Source: Thermodesulfobacteriota bacterium
GTDB taxonomy: Bacteria; Desulfobacterota; DSM-4660; Desulfatiglandales; Desulfatiglandaceae
DNA: 60,185 nt
Direction: 5' to 3'
Assembly (NCBI GenBank): GCA_028278625.1
Contig: JANQDY010000192.1
Span: 1-60,185 of the forward strand
The translations under genes were made by a program, and so were the position numbers. This document shows positions 44,239 through 53,094 of the stretch, in pieces (the first letter of the stretch is position 1; each line of letters begins with the position of its first letter). The notes below the pieces were generated by a model. That model had not been told where the DNA came from, did no database searches, and worked only from the letters and a program-made list of their open reading frames with translations.

Positions 44239-45681
44239 ATGAAAAAAGGGGCCTCAAAAACAGTGTTGCTGGCGTCCCAGGCCGGAATGGAGCTCTGCTG
44301 GCTGCAGGCATGGGGGGCATTTTTATTGTTCGCGCCTTTCAGGTATCATCTGCCGCTTTTATTTGTGCTTTTCATTTACGGCTGCGGCATCCTTACCAAT
44401 GGTTTTTGCTACTCACGACCCCGTCTCAGAATTCAGGTATTTCTGTTGAAAGCGATCATCCTTCCCGCCGCATTCATCACGGCAACGCACCTCTTTCTTC
44501 TGAGATTCAACGACAACGCCCTTCCCCTTCAATTGACAAGGCTCTTTTCTTTTCAAAAACCGATTGCGGATTGGGGCCTCACAATTGTGCTCCTGCTGAT
44601 CGCCGGCATCACCTGGAGAAGAAGCACCATCCACATACAAAGACCGGTCCACATGGAAAACGTCTACAACCGTCTGGATCTGGGAATCGGGGCGTTTTTC
44701 GCCCTAATGGTCCTCAAACTGATACTCTATGCCAGGTTTGACGTGATCATCACCTACCCTGATTTGAAAACCCTTTTTCTGCCCTTTTTTGTTTTTGGTC
44801 TGCTCACCATCGGTGCATTGTTGAGTTCGGAAGAAAACGACCGCCAGTACGCGTCCGGATTTCAAAAACTGGGTGTGGCCCTCTCCTTTGTGGGGATGAT
44901 GCTCGCGGGTGGGCTTGGCATTCTTCTTTTGTTCCAAGCCCAGATGCGAACATCCGCCGAGATGCTCTCAGGAATCCTGAAAAAGGCGGGACCGCCCCTG
45001 GAAGGTGCCGTTATCTGGCTTGGACGGCTGCTCTTCGTTTCAAAACGCCACCATGAAACACCATCCCCGCCAAAAATCCATGATCCCAATCTCTTTGCCC
45101 CCACGGTCAAAGGGCCCGTCGAAAGCGGCTGGCTGTCAGGTTTTTTTGAATGGGGAGCCGTGGTCTTGCTGCTGCTGGCATTTCTCTTTCTTCTGTTTGT
45201 GTTGGGGCGCTTTCTCTATCGGTTTCTGTTGTCCGGAACCGATTCAGCCCACATCCGTTACGGGGCATTTGATCTTCCACGGTGGCTGAGACGGTTATGG
45301 TCCCTGACCCGACGGATTTTCATACGGTTCTTCGCCCTTGCCAAAGGGACTGAAAGCGCAAAGGAACTCTTCAGGTCACTGGTTTCGTGGGGCCGTAGAA
45401 GCGGTATTGTCTACCAGACCACCGAAACCCCAAAGGAATACGGGGCTCGGCTGTCCGCCGCATTTCCCCGATTGAAAGCGGACATCGAAACCATCGTTCA
45501 CCTCATCTACCAGGAGACCTACGGTGAATCGCGGCTTGACGGCCAAGATATGGCTGCGGGGAAAAAAGCAAAAAACCGCATGGCGCACCCCGCATTCTGG
45601 AAAGACCGTCTCAAATGCTGGCTTCTGTTTCCCGAAAAACCGGCCGGATCCAAAGAACCGGCATCATCACCTAAATGGTGA
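44239..45681 (+). CDS. Membrane protein with C-terminal DUF4129
   Basis: A 480-aa protein starting at 44239, one base after the DUF58 stop. About seven membrane segments lie in residues ~8-330. The C-terminal ~70 residues (YQTTETPKEYGARLSAAFPRLKADIETIVHLIYQETYGE) match DUF4129. In many genomes this position is held by a transglutaminase-DUF4129 protein; here no transglutaminase Cys-His-Asp domain is visible, so it is a reduced version. The end overlaps the convergent DsrE-family gene by 11 bp. Confidence 0.82.
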   Translation: MKKGASKTVLLASQAGMELCWLQAWGAFLLFAPFRYHLPLLFVLFIYGCGILTNGFCYSRPRLRIQVFLLKAIILPAAFITATHLFLLRFNDNALPLQLTRLFSFQKPIADWGLTIVLLLIAGITWRRSTIHIQRPVHMENVYNRLDLGIGAFFALMVLKLILYARFDVIITYPDLKTLFLPFFVFGLLTIGALLSSEENDRQYASGFQKLGVALSFVGMMLAGGLGILLLFQAQMRTSAEMLSGILKKAGPPLEGAVIWLGRLLFVSKRHHETPSPPKIHDPNLFAPTVKGPVESGWLSGFFEWGAVVLLLLAFLFLLFVLGRFLYRFLLSGTDSAHIRYGAFDLPRWLRRLWSLTRRIFIRFFALAKGTESAKELFRSLVSWGRRSGIVYQTTETPKEYGARLSAAFPRLKADIETIVHLIYQETYGESRLDGQDMAAGKKAKNRMAHPAFWKDRLKCWLLFPEKPAGSKEPASSPKW

Positions 45682-46015
45682 GCAGCGCTTCAGAGTCTTT
45701 CAGAATATCCGTAAGGGGCTCTCCCCAGTAGATCACTTCCACACCCATTTCCAAAAGCGTATCCGTCACCCCCAGCTGATCCGCACACGCTTTGCAGGCG
45801 GTTACGTGGACGCCTTCATCCATGGCCTCTTTGATCTTTTTCTGGATGTCCGGATTTTGGGCGGAGAGTTTGGCGGGCGCTCCCCAGATGATCAATGTCA
45901 CCTTCTCCCACCATTTCTTGCGACGTCCGTTGATGCCGTACATGAAAACCATTTTCTCCGCGGTAATGGGGTCTGCGTTGGTCCACAAAATATAAAGATG
46001 ATCCTTCTCCTTCAT
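45671..46015 (-). CDS. DsrE/DsrF-like family protein
   Basis: A 114-aa protein from the ATG at 46015, with AGGAAGGAG upstream; longer in-frame starts run into the ferredoxin gene. Pattern is DsrE-like: LYILWTNADPITAEKMVFMYG, KVTLIIWGAPAKLSAQN, and a conserved CKACADQLG (Cys at about residues 75 and 78), where single-Cys DsrE relatives carry sulfur. It may bind or transfer sulfane sulfur or act as a redox adaptor. It lies 13 bp downstream of the ferredoxin gene in a marR-ferredoxin-dsrE unit. Confidence 0.85.
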   Translation of the reverse strand: MKEKDHLYILWTNADPITAEKMVFMYGINGRRKKWWEKVTLIIWGAPAKLSAQNPDIQKKIKEAMDEGVHVTACKACADQLGVTDTLLEMGVEVIYWGEPLTDILKDSEALLTI

Positions 46016-46028
46016 TTCTGACTCCTTC

Positions 46029-47129
46029 CTATGCATTCTTGTGCCGGGACAGTTTGTCGTCCAGATCGGCTTTTGCCTGCTGGCGGGCCTTGTATCGCAC
46101 GGCAAAGGCCTCCATCTGGTTTTTGGGAACGGCCATCTGTTCGACTTCCGGCTTCCGCAAAAGGGTGATCGCTTCATTTGGGCAGGTGGAAACGCACAGG
46201 CCGCACCCGATACACCGCTCACTTTTTAAGACCGCATGATCATCTTCCACGGTTAGCGCATCCATCTGACAGCGATCCACGCAGGTCTCGCACCCGATGC
46301 AGTTTTCCGTCTCTACCCGTGCCACAAAGGGCGTTGACGCCGCGGCGGCCGGGGCCGGATGACTCTTGAGATGAATGAGAACCTGGCAGCAGTCTCCGCA
46401 GCAGCAGCAGATATTGACGATATCCTGTGAGTTGCTGGGTTGCAGCACCAGCCCTTCTTCATCCGCCTTTTGAAGAATGTCCAGTGTTTCCTCCAGGGTA
46501 ATCACCCTTCCAATCCCATTTCGCTCGTAATAGTCGGCTCCCCAGCCAAAGACAAGGCAGGCATCCATCAGTTTCTCACAGCCGGCACCTTTCAGATGAT
46601 GTTCCTTGCGGCAAATGCAGGGCGCCACCAGAAATTTCTTCTGTTCTTTCACCAGTTCCTCGGCCTTTTCGTATGAGAGCACTTTCATGCCGGCATCGAT
46701 GCTTTTTCCCACTGGGATTGTACGGAGCTGGGGCAAATGATCAAAGGCCTCCTTGGTCAGAAACGGCAGATACTCCTCCATATCCCTTGCAAAGGCCTCG
46801 TCCAGATCGTTCACATGGTATTCCCAGATCCCCACAACAAATTGTGCCGCCATGTAGGCGGGAGGCCTTTCTTCCGTTTCGATGCTGAAAATCAATCCTT
46901 TTCTCGCCATGCTCATCAGCAGCGAGGCCACTACCTCTTCGCTCATGCCCGCCCGCTCGCCAATCACTTTGGCCGGCTCAAGTTTCGGCCTCAGATGGAT
47001 GGCGAGCCCGGCCTCATCAGGGTTGAAAAGACGTTTCAAAATACGGATTTCCACCCCGCTCTCGGTGGCCGGAAAACCCGCGGGAAGGCTGTCCAGATGT
47101 TCTCTCAGTGCCGAATATACATCTTCCAT
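46029..47129 (-). CDS. Multi-cluster [4Fe-4S] ferredoxin-domain protein
   Basis: A 366-aa protein. Residues ~1-165 form an N-terminal region with a winged-helix-like stretch (VIGERAGMSEEVVASLLMSMARKGLIF). Cysteines then come in three groups: CICRKEHHLKGAGC...C (171-191), NICCCCGDCC (241-248, six Cys in eight), and two canonical clusters CIGCETCVDRC (277-287) and CIGCGLCVSTCP (306-316). It should carry at least two [4Fe-4S] centres. An electron-transfer role tied to the DsrE protein is probable. It lies 42 bp downstream of the MarR gene. Confidence 0.88.
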   Translation of the reverse strand: MEDVYSALREHLDSLPAGFPATESGVEIRILKRLFNPDEAGLAIHLRPKLEPAKVIGERAGMSEEVVASLLMSMARKGLIFSIETEERPPAYMAAQFVVGIWEYHVNDLDEAFARDMEEYLPFLTKEAFDHLPQLRTIPVGKSIDAGMKVLSYEKAEELVKEQKKFLVAPCICRKEHHLKGAGCEKLMDACLVFGWGADYYERNGIGRVITLEETLDILQKADEEGLVLQPSNSQDIVNICCCCGDCCQVLIHLKSHPAPAAAASTPFVARVETENCIGCETCVDRCQMDALTVEDDHAVLKSERCIGCGLCVSTCPNEAITLLRKPEVEQMAVPKNQMEAFAVRYKARQQAKADLDDKLSRHKNA

Positions 47130-47171
47130 GTTCTGTTTCTCCTTATGCTGCGAGTCATACCTCTCTCACGC

Positions 47172-47645
47172 TTAATCCTGAAGCTTCCTGGCGACGCCGT
47201 GCAACCCTGTGAGCAAATGCTCCCACTGTTTGCGTCCCACCGCTTCAACCACCTCATTCTGGGCCCTCTGCCACAGGGGCAGTGTCTTTTCAAGGAGGCT
47301 TATGCCTTTAGGGGTAATGGCCACCCTACGCTCGCGTTTGTCGGATCCCGTTTCGGTGACGATCATTCCCACTTTGCAGAGCAATGACACATTCCGACTG
47401 AGTGTTGTCCGTTCCATTCCCAGAATCCCGGCGAGCCGGGTCATCAGAATCGCCTCCCGGTTGTACACCGCCATCAATATGGAGAATTGATTCGCCGTAA
47501 TTCCGCTTTCCCGAAAGATCCGTTCAAATCGCTGTGTAACCAGTCGGGCTGCCCGTCTTAAGTTAAAACAGGCACAACTCATCCCGATTTCCCTTCGTAT
47601 ATTAGGATCTTTCAAGTCCAAACCCGGCTTCTCCGCTATTGACAT
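47172..47645 (-). CDS. MarR-family transcriptional regulator
   Basis: A 157-aa protein from the ATG at 47645 (an earlier in-frame start would cross its own promoter). The winged helix-turn-helix is clear: ITANQFSILMAVYNREAILMTRLAGILGMERTTLSRNVSLLCKVGMIVTETGSDKRERRVAITPKG. A CACF motif at about 24-27 in the N-terminal helix could be redox-sensing. It likely controls its own ferredoxin-dsrE operon through the palindrome that covers its promoter, and perhaps the divergent FMN enzyme gene. Confidence 0.92.
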   Translation of the reverse strand: MSIAEKPGLDLKDPNIRREIGMSCACFNLRRAARLVTQRFERIFRESGITANQFSILMAVYNREAILMTRLAGILGMERTTLSRNVSLLCKVGMIVTETGSDKRERRVAITPKGISLLEKTLPLWQRAQNEVVEAVGRKQWEHLLTGLHGVARKLQD

Positions 47646-47649
47646 TTGT

Positions 47650-47680
47650 GTGTATTTACACGTTTTCCAGCAATTGTCAA
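47650..47680 (-). promoter_or_regulatory. marR promoter overlapped by a GTGTA-N2-TACAC palindrome
   Basis: On the minus strand TTGACA (47680-47675), 16-bp spacer, TAAATA (47658-47653). The palindrome GTGTA/TACAC (47650-47661) covers the -10 element, a position suited to autorepression by MarR. The rest of the 47681-47818 gap shows no second copy. Confidence 0.65.
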
Positions 47681-47818
47681 GATCAAAATTCGTGCATTGC
47701 ACTTATGGACATATGGCTGTAGAATGGCATTTCCATGGGGATATTTTCTGAACCTTTCGAAGGAGTGCCTGAAACCTTATCAGCCATCCGTTCTTCCTTT
47801 TAATCCGGAGGAGAAAAA

Positions 47819-48775
47819 ATGTTGCTCACCGAAATCTATGAAAAAGGAGAAGCCGAGCTGAGAATGCGGGATATCGGTTTCCTGCTGGACGGTGTTGAAA
47901 CCGAATTCGTCATCTCAAACAACCGCCGCATTCTGGATCAATACACCATCCGGCAGCGCTGCATCGACGGCGTCGTGCCCGACACCCGGTGTAACGTCTT
48001 GGGCGTTGACCTCAAAACCCCGGTCATCATGTCTTCCATGACAATGCCCATACCGGCCATCATGAAGAATGGCCTTCTGGAATTGGCAAAGGGCCTATCC
48101 GAGGCCGGCAGCCTGATCTGGACCGGAACGCCCATTCCTCAAAATCTGGAGGAGATCGTATCAACCGGTGTTCCCGTGGCCGCCAACGTGAAACCGCTGA
48201 TCAACAGAAAAGCGCTTTTCGAAGCCATCCATCAGATTCAGAACGCCGGTGTCCAATGGATCGGCATCGAAATCGATTCCGGCCAGGGAACCAAGATCCA
48301 TGACCGCCAGATGGCCTCCGACTGCTCACCCCTTTCCCTTACGGAACTCAAAGAGATTCGAAAACAGGTATCGGTTCCTCTCATTTTTAAGGGGGTTTTG
48401 AGCAAAGAGGACGCGGAGAAATCGCTTGAGGCCGGTGCGGACGGCCTGTTCCTGTCAAATCACGGTGCCCACACGCTGGATTATCTACCCCACCCTTTTC
48501 AGGTGATGGATGAGATCGTCAATGTGGTTCACGGCAACGCAACGGTTCTCGTGGACAGCGGCTTTCGCCGGGGCAGTGATGTCTTTAAAGGGCTTGCTTT
48601 CGGGGCACAACTGGTAGGTCTTGGAAGACCGATCCTTTACGGCTTGGCAGCCCATGGGGCCCAAGGGGTTAAGACGGTTATCGAGACCATAACGGAAGAA
48701 ACGAAACGTTTCATGGCCATGACCGGATCCGTTAACCCAATTCAAGTGAAAAGAGATCTTTTGATCGAGGGCTGA
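47819..48775 (+). CDS. FMN-dependent alpha-hydroxy-acid dehydrogenase homologue, altered active site
   Basis: A 318-aa TIM-barrel flavoprotein. GGAGGAG precedes the ATG. FMN and catalytic landmarks: TPVIMSSMTMP (65-75), LIFKGVLSKEDAE (Lys191), SNHGAHTLDYLP (His215), VDSGFRRGSDVFKGLAFGAQLVGLGRP. His215 matches the catalytic base of glycolate/lactate oxidases, but the substrate-carboxylate Arg of SNHGGRQ/SNHGARQ is His218 here. The N-terminal part is short (318 versus ~350-380). Thus the fold is sure but a simple 2-hydroxy acid may not be the substrate. It is divergent from marR. Confidence 0.87.
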   Translation: MLLTEIYEKGEAELRMRDIGFLLDGVETEFVISNNRRILDQYTIRQRCIDGVVPDTRCNVLGVDLKTPVIMSSMTMPIPAIMKNGLLELAKGLSEAGSLIWTGTPIPQNLEEIVSTGVPVAANVKPLINRKALFEAIHQIQNAGVQWIGIEIDSGQGTKIHDRQMASDCSPLSLTELKEIRKQVSVPLIFKGVLSKEDAEKSLEAGADGLFLSNHGAHTLDYLPHPFQVMDEIVNVVHGNATVLVDSGFRRGSDVFKGLAFGAQLVGLGRPILYGLAAHGAQGVKTVIETITEETKRFMAMTGSVNPIQVKRDLLIEG

Positions 48776-49004
48776 GAGCAGGGTGATCGGAATCACGTGA
48801 CAAAAAGACCATTGCTTGCAGCAAAAAAAATCTTGACATAGACCACTAAAATCCGCCATTGTTAAGAGACAAAGGTTTTAATGAGAATATTGGTAGTCTT
48901 TCTCCTGTGTCATAACGCATGAAACGCTGTTTTTAGCAAAGGCTTTATTCTTTCGAAAGGCAGTTTTCATAAAAGTTGTTTTAGCGGCTGAAAATTCAAA
49001 GCAT

Positions 49005-49090
49005 TAACAGTAAAAAGCCGAACCCAACCGTAAGGTGGGGGCGGAAAGCTACGGGTCCCGTTTAGGGGGACAGCCGGGTTGCCTGGAAAT
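49005..49090 (+). ncRNA. Cyclic-di-GMP-I (GEMM-I) riboswitch
   Basis: The stretch holds the GEMM-I landmarks in order: AAAGCCGAACC, the P2 stem ACC-GUAA-GGU with a GNRA tetraloop, GGGGGCGGAAAGCU, the tetraloop-receptor strand ACGGGUCC, and AGCCGGGUUGCC. Ends of the aptamer are approximate. It is followed by an intrinsic terminator (49141-49168) and then the hybrid-kinase gene, so c-di-GMP probably sets read-through into that gene. The direction of control cannot be read by eye. The rest of 48776-49342 holds no gene. Confidence 0.85.
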
Positions 49091-49140
49091 GACAGGGTCT
49101 TCAGAATTTCTCTTTTGAGCTGCTGTTCTGATCATTTTTT

Positions 49141-49168
49141 TCGGCATAGATCTTCTGCCGATTTTTTT
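49141..49168 (+). terminator. Intrinsic terminator downstream of GEMM-I aptamer
   Basis: TCGGCA (49141-49146) pairs with TGCCGA (49156-49161), 9-nt loop, followed by T7. It lies about 50 bp after the aptamer and 175 bp before the kinase start, the usual place for an expression platform. An AT-rich T-run precedes the stem as well, so it could work in both directions. Confidence 0.85.
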
Positions 49169-49342
49169 GAATCGCCGGATTCGCTTCTCACACTCCCTCC
49201 GGCTCCCCGGCAAGGACGTCTTTTATAAAGAGATGTTCCCCCATTAGTTTTCATTCATTCTAACCGGCTCAACAGTACGATCTTTTGGCGTTCTCCGCTC
49301 TTAGGCATCCGGCCTTCGTGCGTCTCTATGGAGGATTTTCCC

Positions 49343-51367
49343 ATGGACACAAAAAAGACCTATGAAGAATTGGAACAAGAAGTGTCCAAACTTCAGGAAG
49401 AGGTATTGAAAAAAACAAAGACAGAGAGAGCCCTGAAGAAAAGCGAGGACATGCTCAACAAGACGCAGAAGCTGGCCAAGATCGGCGGTTGGGAATACCA
49501 TGTTGGCAAAAAGCGAACCATGTGGACCGATGAGGTCTACCGCATCTACGGGGTGCAAAGAAAAACCTATGACACGGGGGACTTGAAGCGGAACTTCTCC
49601 TTTTACGCCCCTGAAGACAGAAAAACAGTGATCCGTGCTTTTAAAAGGGCGGTGCTGGAAGGTAAACCGTACGACCTGGAGTTGGGATTCATCTCGGCCA
49701 AAGGGGAACATATCTGGGTTCGCACCATCGCAAATCCTGTCATGGAAAACGGTAAAATCACCAGAATTGTCGGAAACCTCATGGACATCAGTGATCGCAA
49801 GCGGGCCAATGAAATGCTTCTGGCCGAACGGCTGAAACTTGAAAGGTATTTCGAACATATCCCGTTGATGGCATACAATTTTTCCTTAAGCGGCAGGATC
49901 GTTGACTGCAATACGGAAGCCGTAAGAGCCCTTGAATATGACAGTAAAGAAGCGCTCCTGGGACAACCCGCCATTTCAACACTTTACGCGAAGAGTTCAC
50001 AAAACAAGGCAAGAAAGACATTTGAAAGGTGGAAACTGGGGAGAAGAATCCGAAATCAAGAATTGGAGATGATTACCCGAACCGGCAACATCATCCACGT
50101 GCTGTTGAATGTGGTCACTGTTTTTGACCAGAACCGCAATCCAATACACGCCATCGCAACCCATCTGGATATCACCGAACGCAAGAGGGCCCAAAAAGAG
50201 GGGGCGAGACTCCAGGTCGAATTACAGCGCGTACAAGAGGCGGAAGCTGTTGCGACGTTGGCCGGCGGCATTGCCCATGATTACAATAACCTTCTTTCGG
50301 TGATTATGGGGAACCTGTCCCTTGCGGTGGAGCAGTCAAACCCTGAAAGCGAATTGGCCCATTTCTTAAGGGAAGCAAGCATGGCCTCCTTGAAAGCCAG
50401 GGAATTGACCTACGAATTGATGTCACTTTCAAGAAGCCGGTTGCCGCGCATGAAAGCCGGTTCATTGGTGGAATTGCTTAAGGATATTTCGGACGTGATT
50501 CCCACCGATAGCGGCATTTTGCTCAACTCATTTATCAAGGAAGGTCTTTGGTCCGTAAACCATGATCCGTCTACCATGAGGGCCGTGCTCAGAAACATTG
50601 CGACCAACGCGGTGGAGGCCATGCCCAAGGGCGGCACGCTGAGCATAAAAGCCGAAAATGTGCGGCCTGAGGATATGGATCAGCGTCTCGAACCAATCCT
50701 CAGCCCCATGCACTGCGTACACATCTCCGTTCAGGATAACGGCTTGGGCATCGCGGAAAAGGACCTGGAAAGAATTTTTGATCCATATTTCACCACAAAA
50801 GCAGGGCGATTTCAAAAAGGAATGGGGCTCGGATTGGCAACCACCCATGCGATCGTTGAAAGGCATGGCGGGCATATTGCCGTTGATTCTTCACCCGGCA
50901 AAGGGACGATTGTGGACATTTATTTCCCCAAGGCGCCGTCAGAAGGCGAAAGCCTCGAGGAACAGCGGGGACGACCCACACCCGAGTCGTCCATTCACCG
51001 GGTACTGGTAATGGATGATGAGGAAATGCTACGAAAATTGGCGGAACAGATGCTTCGCCGTCTCGGTTATCAAGCTAAAACCGTAAAAGACGGCATTGAA
51101 GCCATTGATGCCGTCAGGCGGCAAATGAATTCCGGTAAACCCTTTGACATGGTGATACTGGACCTGACCGTCAAAGGAGGGATGGGCGGCGAACAGACCG
51201 TCCGTGAACTTCGAAAAATAGATCCCAACATCAAGACCATCGTATCCAGCGGCTATTTTGATGATCCGGTCATTTCCCATTATGAAAAATACGGCTTTAT
51301 GGGCAGCATGGCCAAACCGTATGAAATGGAAAATCTGAAGGAAACCATCGAAAAACTCGCCAATTGA
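49343..51367 (+). CDS. Soluble PAS hybrid histidine kinase
   Basis: A 674-aa protein from the ATG at 49343 with GGAGG ahead; an ATG 15 bp earlier would overlap that site. It begins with a coiled coil (KTYEELEQEVSKLQEEVLKKTK), then two PAS domains (about 55-165 and 170-295), the phosphoacceptor helix VATLAGGIAHDYNN (His312), an HATPase domain (NIATNAVEAMPKGG; DNGLGIAEKD; GMGLGLATTHAIV) and a C-terminal receiver with Asp607 in VILDLTVKGGMGG. No membrane segment. The upstream riboswitch ties its level to c-di-GMP. Phosphotransfer target is not in the window. Confidence 0.92.
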   Translation: MDTKKTYEELEQEVSKLQEEVLKKTKTERALKKSEDMLNKTQKLAKIGGWEYHVGKKRTMWTDEVYRIYGVQRKTYDTGDLKRNFSFYAPEDRKTVIRAFKRAVLEGKPYDLELGFISAKGEHIWVRTIANPVMENGKITRIVGNLMDISDRKRANEMLLAERLKLERYFEHIPLMAYNFSLSGRIVDCNTEAVRALEYDSKEALLGQPAISTLYAKSSQNKARKTFERWKLGRRIRNQELEMITRTGNIIHVLLNVVTVFDQNRNPIHAIATHLDITERKRAQKEGARLQVELQRVQEAEAVATLAGGIAHDYNNLLSVIMGNLSLAVEQSNPESELAHFLREASMASLKARELTYELMSLSRSRLPRMKAGSLVELLKDISDVIPTDSGILLNSFIKEGLWSVNHDPSTMRAVLRNIATNAVEAMPKGGTLSIKAENVRPEDMDQRLEPILSPMHCVHISVQDNGLGIAEKDLERIFDPYFTTKAGRFQKGMGLGLATTHAIVERHGGHIAVDSSPGKGTIVDIYFPKAPSEGESLEEQRGRPTPESSIHRVLVMDDEEMLRKLAEQMLRRLGYQAKTVKDGIEAIDAVRRQMNSGKPFDMVILDLTVKGGMGGEQTVRELRKIDPNIKTIVSSGYFDDPVISHYEKYGFMGSMAKPYEMENLKETIEKLAN

Positions 51368-51595
51368 TGAATTGATTTTTCTTGGTGCTTGACCGTTATT
51401 GACTGACGTCCTTTGCCGGAATCGTGCAAGTTTTTACTACGCTGCCGCAAAAAAGGGCACTTACTTGTCGGTTTCTCTTGTTTTTGGCATCCTCACTGTG
51501 TGAAACTCCCCAAAGGCCATGAAAATCTTTTTCCATTACACCTTTGGATTCCCTCGATCCCCGGTTGAATGACCCAAGGGGAAACAGAGAAGCAG

Positions 51596-52807
51596 ATGAA
51601 AATCGTCCTGGCAACCTTTGGCTCACGCGGTGATGTTCAACCGATGTTGGCCCTATCCCTGGCGCTTCAGTCGGCCGGGCACAGTGTACTTCTGGCAGGT
51701 CCCCCTGAAAAAGCGGATTGGGCCGAGCAGTTGGGTTGCCCGTATCAATCCTTGGGAAGCAATGTGACCCACGTCATCGATTCCCTGAAAGATACCCATT
51801 CCGTCCGTTCCGTTCTTCTTTTCGTGCGGTATCTTAAGCAAGAGCTTCTATCCCAGTTCCAAGCCTTTCCGGAACTCATTTCCGGCGCCGACCTGGTGCT
51901 GGGGGCATCCCTTGTGGGCGCTTTGTCCAGCGTAGCGGAGTCCATGGGCATTCCATACCGCTTCGTGTTGTTTTCCCCGTCGCTACTTCCTTCGGGGAGA
52001 CACCCTTCTCCCTTTTGCAGATACCAGGGGCTTTCGGAATTCTTCAATCGGATGGATTGGCGGTTGGCGAAGCTCTTCAACCGTTTTACACTGACGGCGT
52101 TGATCAACAAGGGGAGGAAAGAATCAGGATTGAGACCCGTTACGGATGCATGGCCGCACATCCTCGGCCATGGCCCCATCGTGGCTTCGGACAAAGCCGT
52201 TTCCGAGGTTCCGAAGGATGCGAAACCGAAGGCCGTTCAGACCGGGTATCTTCATTTGGATCAGCCCGATCGCCGCCTTGATGAACTGGACGCATTTCTG
52301 GAGGCCGGTCCGCCCCCCATTTATGTGGGTTTCGGCAGCATGCCCAAAGATGTCCAGCGCGACAATGTTTCAACCGTCGTTAAAGCCGGGCGGGCGGCCG
52401 GCGCAAGGATTGTGATCGCAAAGTTCTGGGAGGGGCCTTCAGAATTCATGGATTCCGATGATCTCTTTTTTATTCATAAATACCCCCATTTGAAGCTGTT
52501 TCCCCGGATGGCGGGCATCATCCACCATGGTGGCGCCGGGACCACCGCCGCAGCCGCTCTCTGCGGCGTGCCGCAGATGGTGGTGCCGCATCTGCTGGAC
52601 CAGTACTATTGGGGGCATCAGGTGTATCGATCCGGTCTGGGACCAAAACCCATTTGGCGCCACCGCGTCACCTGGCAGAACCTCGCAAAAGCCATTGATG
52701 AACTTCTTAGAAACCACCCCATGAGACAGAGAGCCATTGCCGCTTCCAGAATGATCAATCCGAAAAAAAGCCTTGAGAAAACCGTCGACACCGTATTGGA
52801 CGGCTGA
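51596..52807 (+). CDS. UGT/MGT-like GT1 glycosyltransferase
   Basis: A 403-aa protein. The start at 51596 gives MKIVLATFGSRGDVQPMLALSLALQSAGHSV, the normal opening of GT1 enzymes (an ATG 27 bp earlier is possible). The donor-binding domain has PIYVGFGSMPKD, PRMAGIIHHGGAGTTAAALCGVPQMVVPHLLDQYYWG, the sugar-nucleotide motif of UDP-glucose:sterol/macrolide/rhamnolipid-type glycosyltransferases. It probably adds a hexose to a hydrophobic aglycone. The 51368-51595 gap before it holds nothing recognisable. Confidence 0.9.
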   Translation: MKIVLATFGSRGDVQPMLALSLALQSAGHSVLLAGPPEKADWAEQLGCPYQSLGSNVTHVIDSLKDTHSVRSVLLFVRYLKQELLSQFQAFPELISGADLVLGASLVGALSSVAESMGIPYRFVLFSPSLLPSGRHPSPFCRYQGLSEFFNRMDWRLAKLFNRFTLTALINKGRKESGLRPVTDAWPHILGHGPIVASDKAVSEVPKDAKPKAVQTGYLHLDQPDRRLDELDAFLEAGPPPIYVGFGSMPKDVQRDNVSTVVKAGRAAGARIVIAKFWEGPSEFMDSDDLFFIHKYPHLKLFPRMAGIIHHGGAGTTAAAALCGVPQMVVPHLLDQYYWGHQVYRSGLGPKPIWRHRVTWQNLAKAIDELLRNHPMRQRAIAASRMINPKKSLEKTVDTVLDG

Positions 52808-52812
52808 CTCCC

Positions 52813-53016
52813 TCATTTAAGAGATACTTGAAAAAACGTTCCGATCTTGGCCCATAAACAGCGTTTATCCGATTTCTTAAAAGAGGGCCCGGCGGTTTCG
52901 TGCTGATCGATTTCCATGAAATCGCTCCTTAAGGAAGGATGCTCCAGGAAGAGATACAGGCGCTTTCCGAAATCGGCTTTTCCATACTCCTCTATGATGC
53001 TTCTGATGTTTCCCAT
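52813..53016 (-). CDS. Small TetR-regulated protein of unknown function
   Basis: A 67-aa protein whose reality rests on an excellent ribosome site (AAAGGAGG 7 nt before the ATG) and a good promoter with operator upstream. Sequence MGNIRSIIEEYGKADFGKRL... is charged at the start, with PSLRSDFMEIDQHET in the middle and FKKSDKRCLWAKIGTFFQVSL at the end. No membrane segment or known motif. Its promoter carries the same palindrome as that of tetR, so it is the immediate local target of that repressor. Confidence 0.7.
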   Translation of the reverse strand: MGNIRSIIEEYGKADFGKRLYLFLEHPSLRSDFMEIDQHETAGPSFKKSDKRCLWAKIGTFFQVSLK

Positions 53017-53049
53017 TTTTAACCTCCTTTGGTCCTTGTTCGGGCTTAT

Positions 53050-53078
53050 CATATACCGATTGGTATATTCTTGGTCAA
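53050..53078 (-). promoter_or_regulatory. Promoter and TetR operator of the 67-aa gene
   Basis: Minus strand: TTGACC (53078-53073), 17-bp spacer, TATATG (53055-53050). The palindrome ATATACC-N4-GGTATAT (53051-53068) fills the spacer and -10, so bound repressor would block RNA polymerase. It shares the ATACC...GGTAT half-sites with the tetR promoter operator. Confidence 0.8.
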
Positions 53079-53094
53079 AAAATTTTTGGGAATA

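Noticed and set aside
51510..51530. TTGGCAT upstream of the glycosyltransferase as a -24 element
   Set aside because: No GC-containing -12 element at the required distance.
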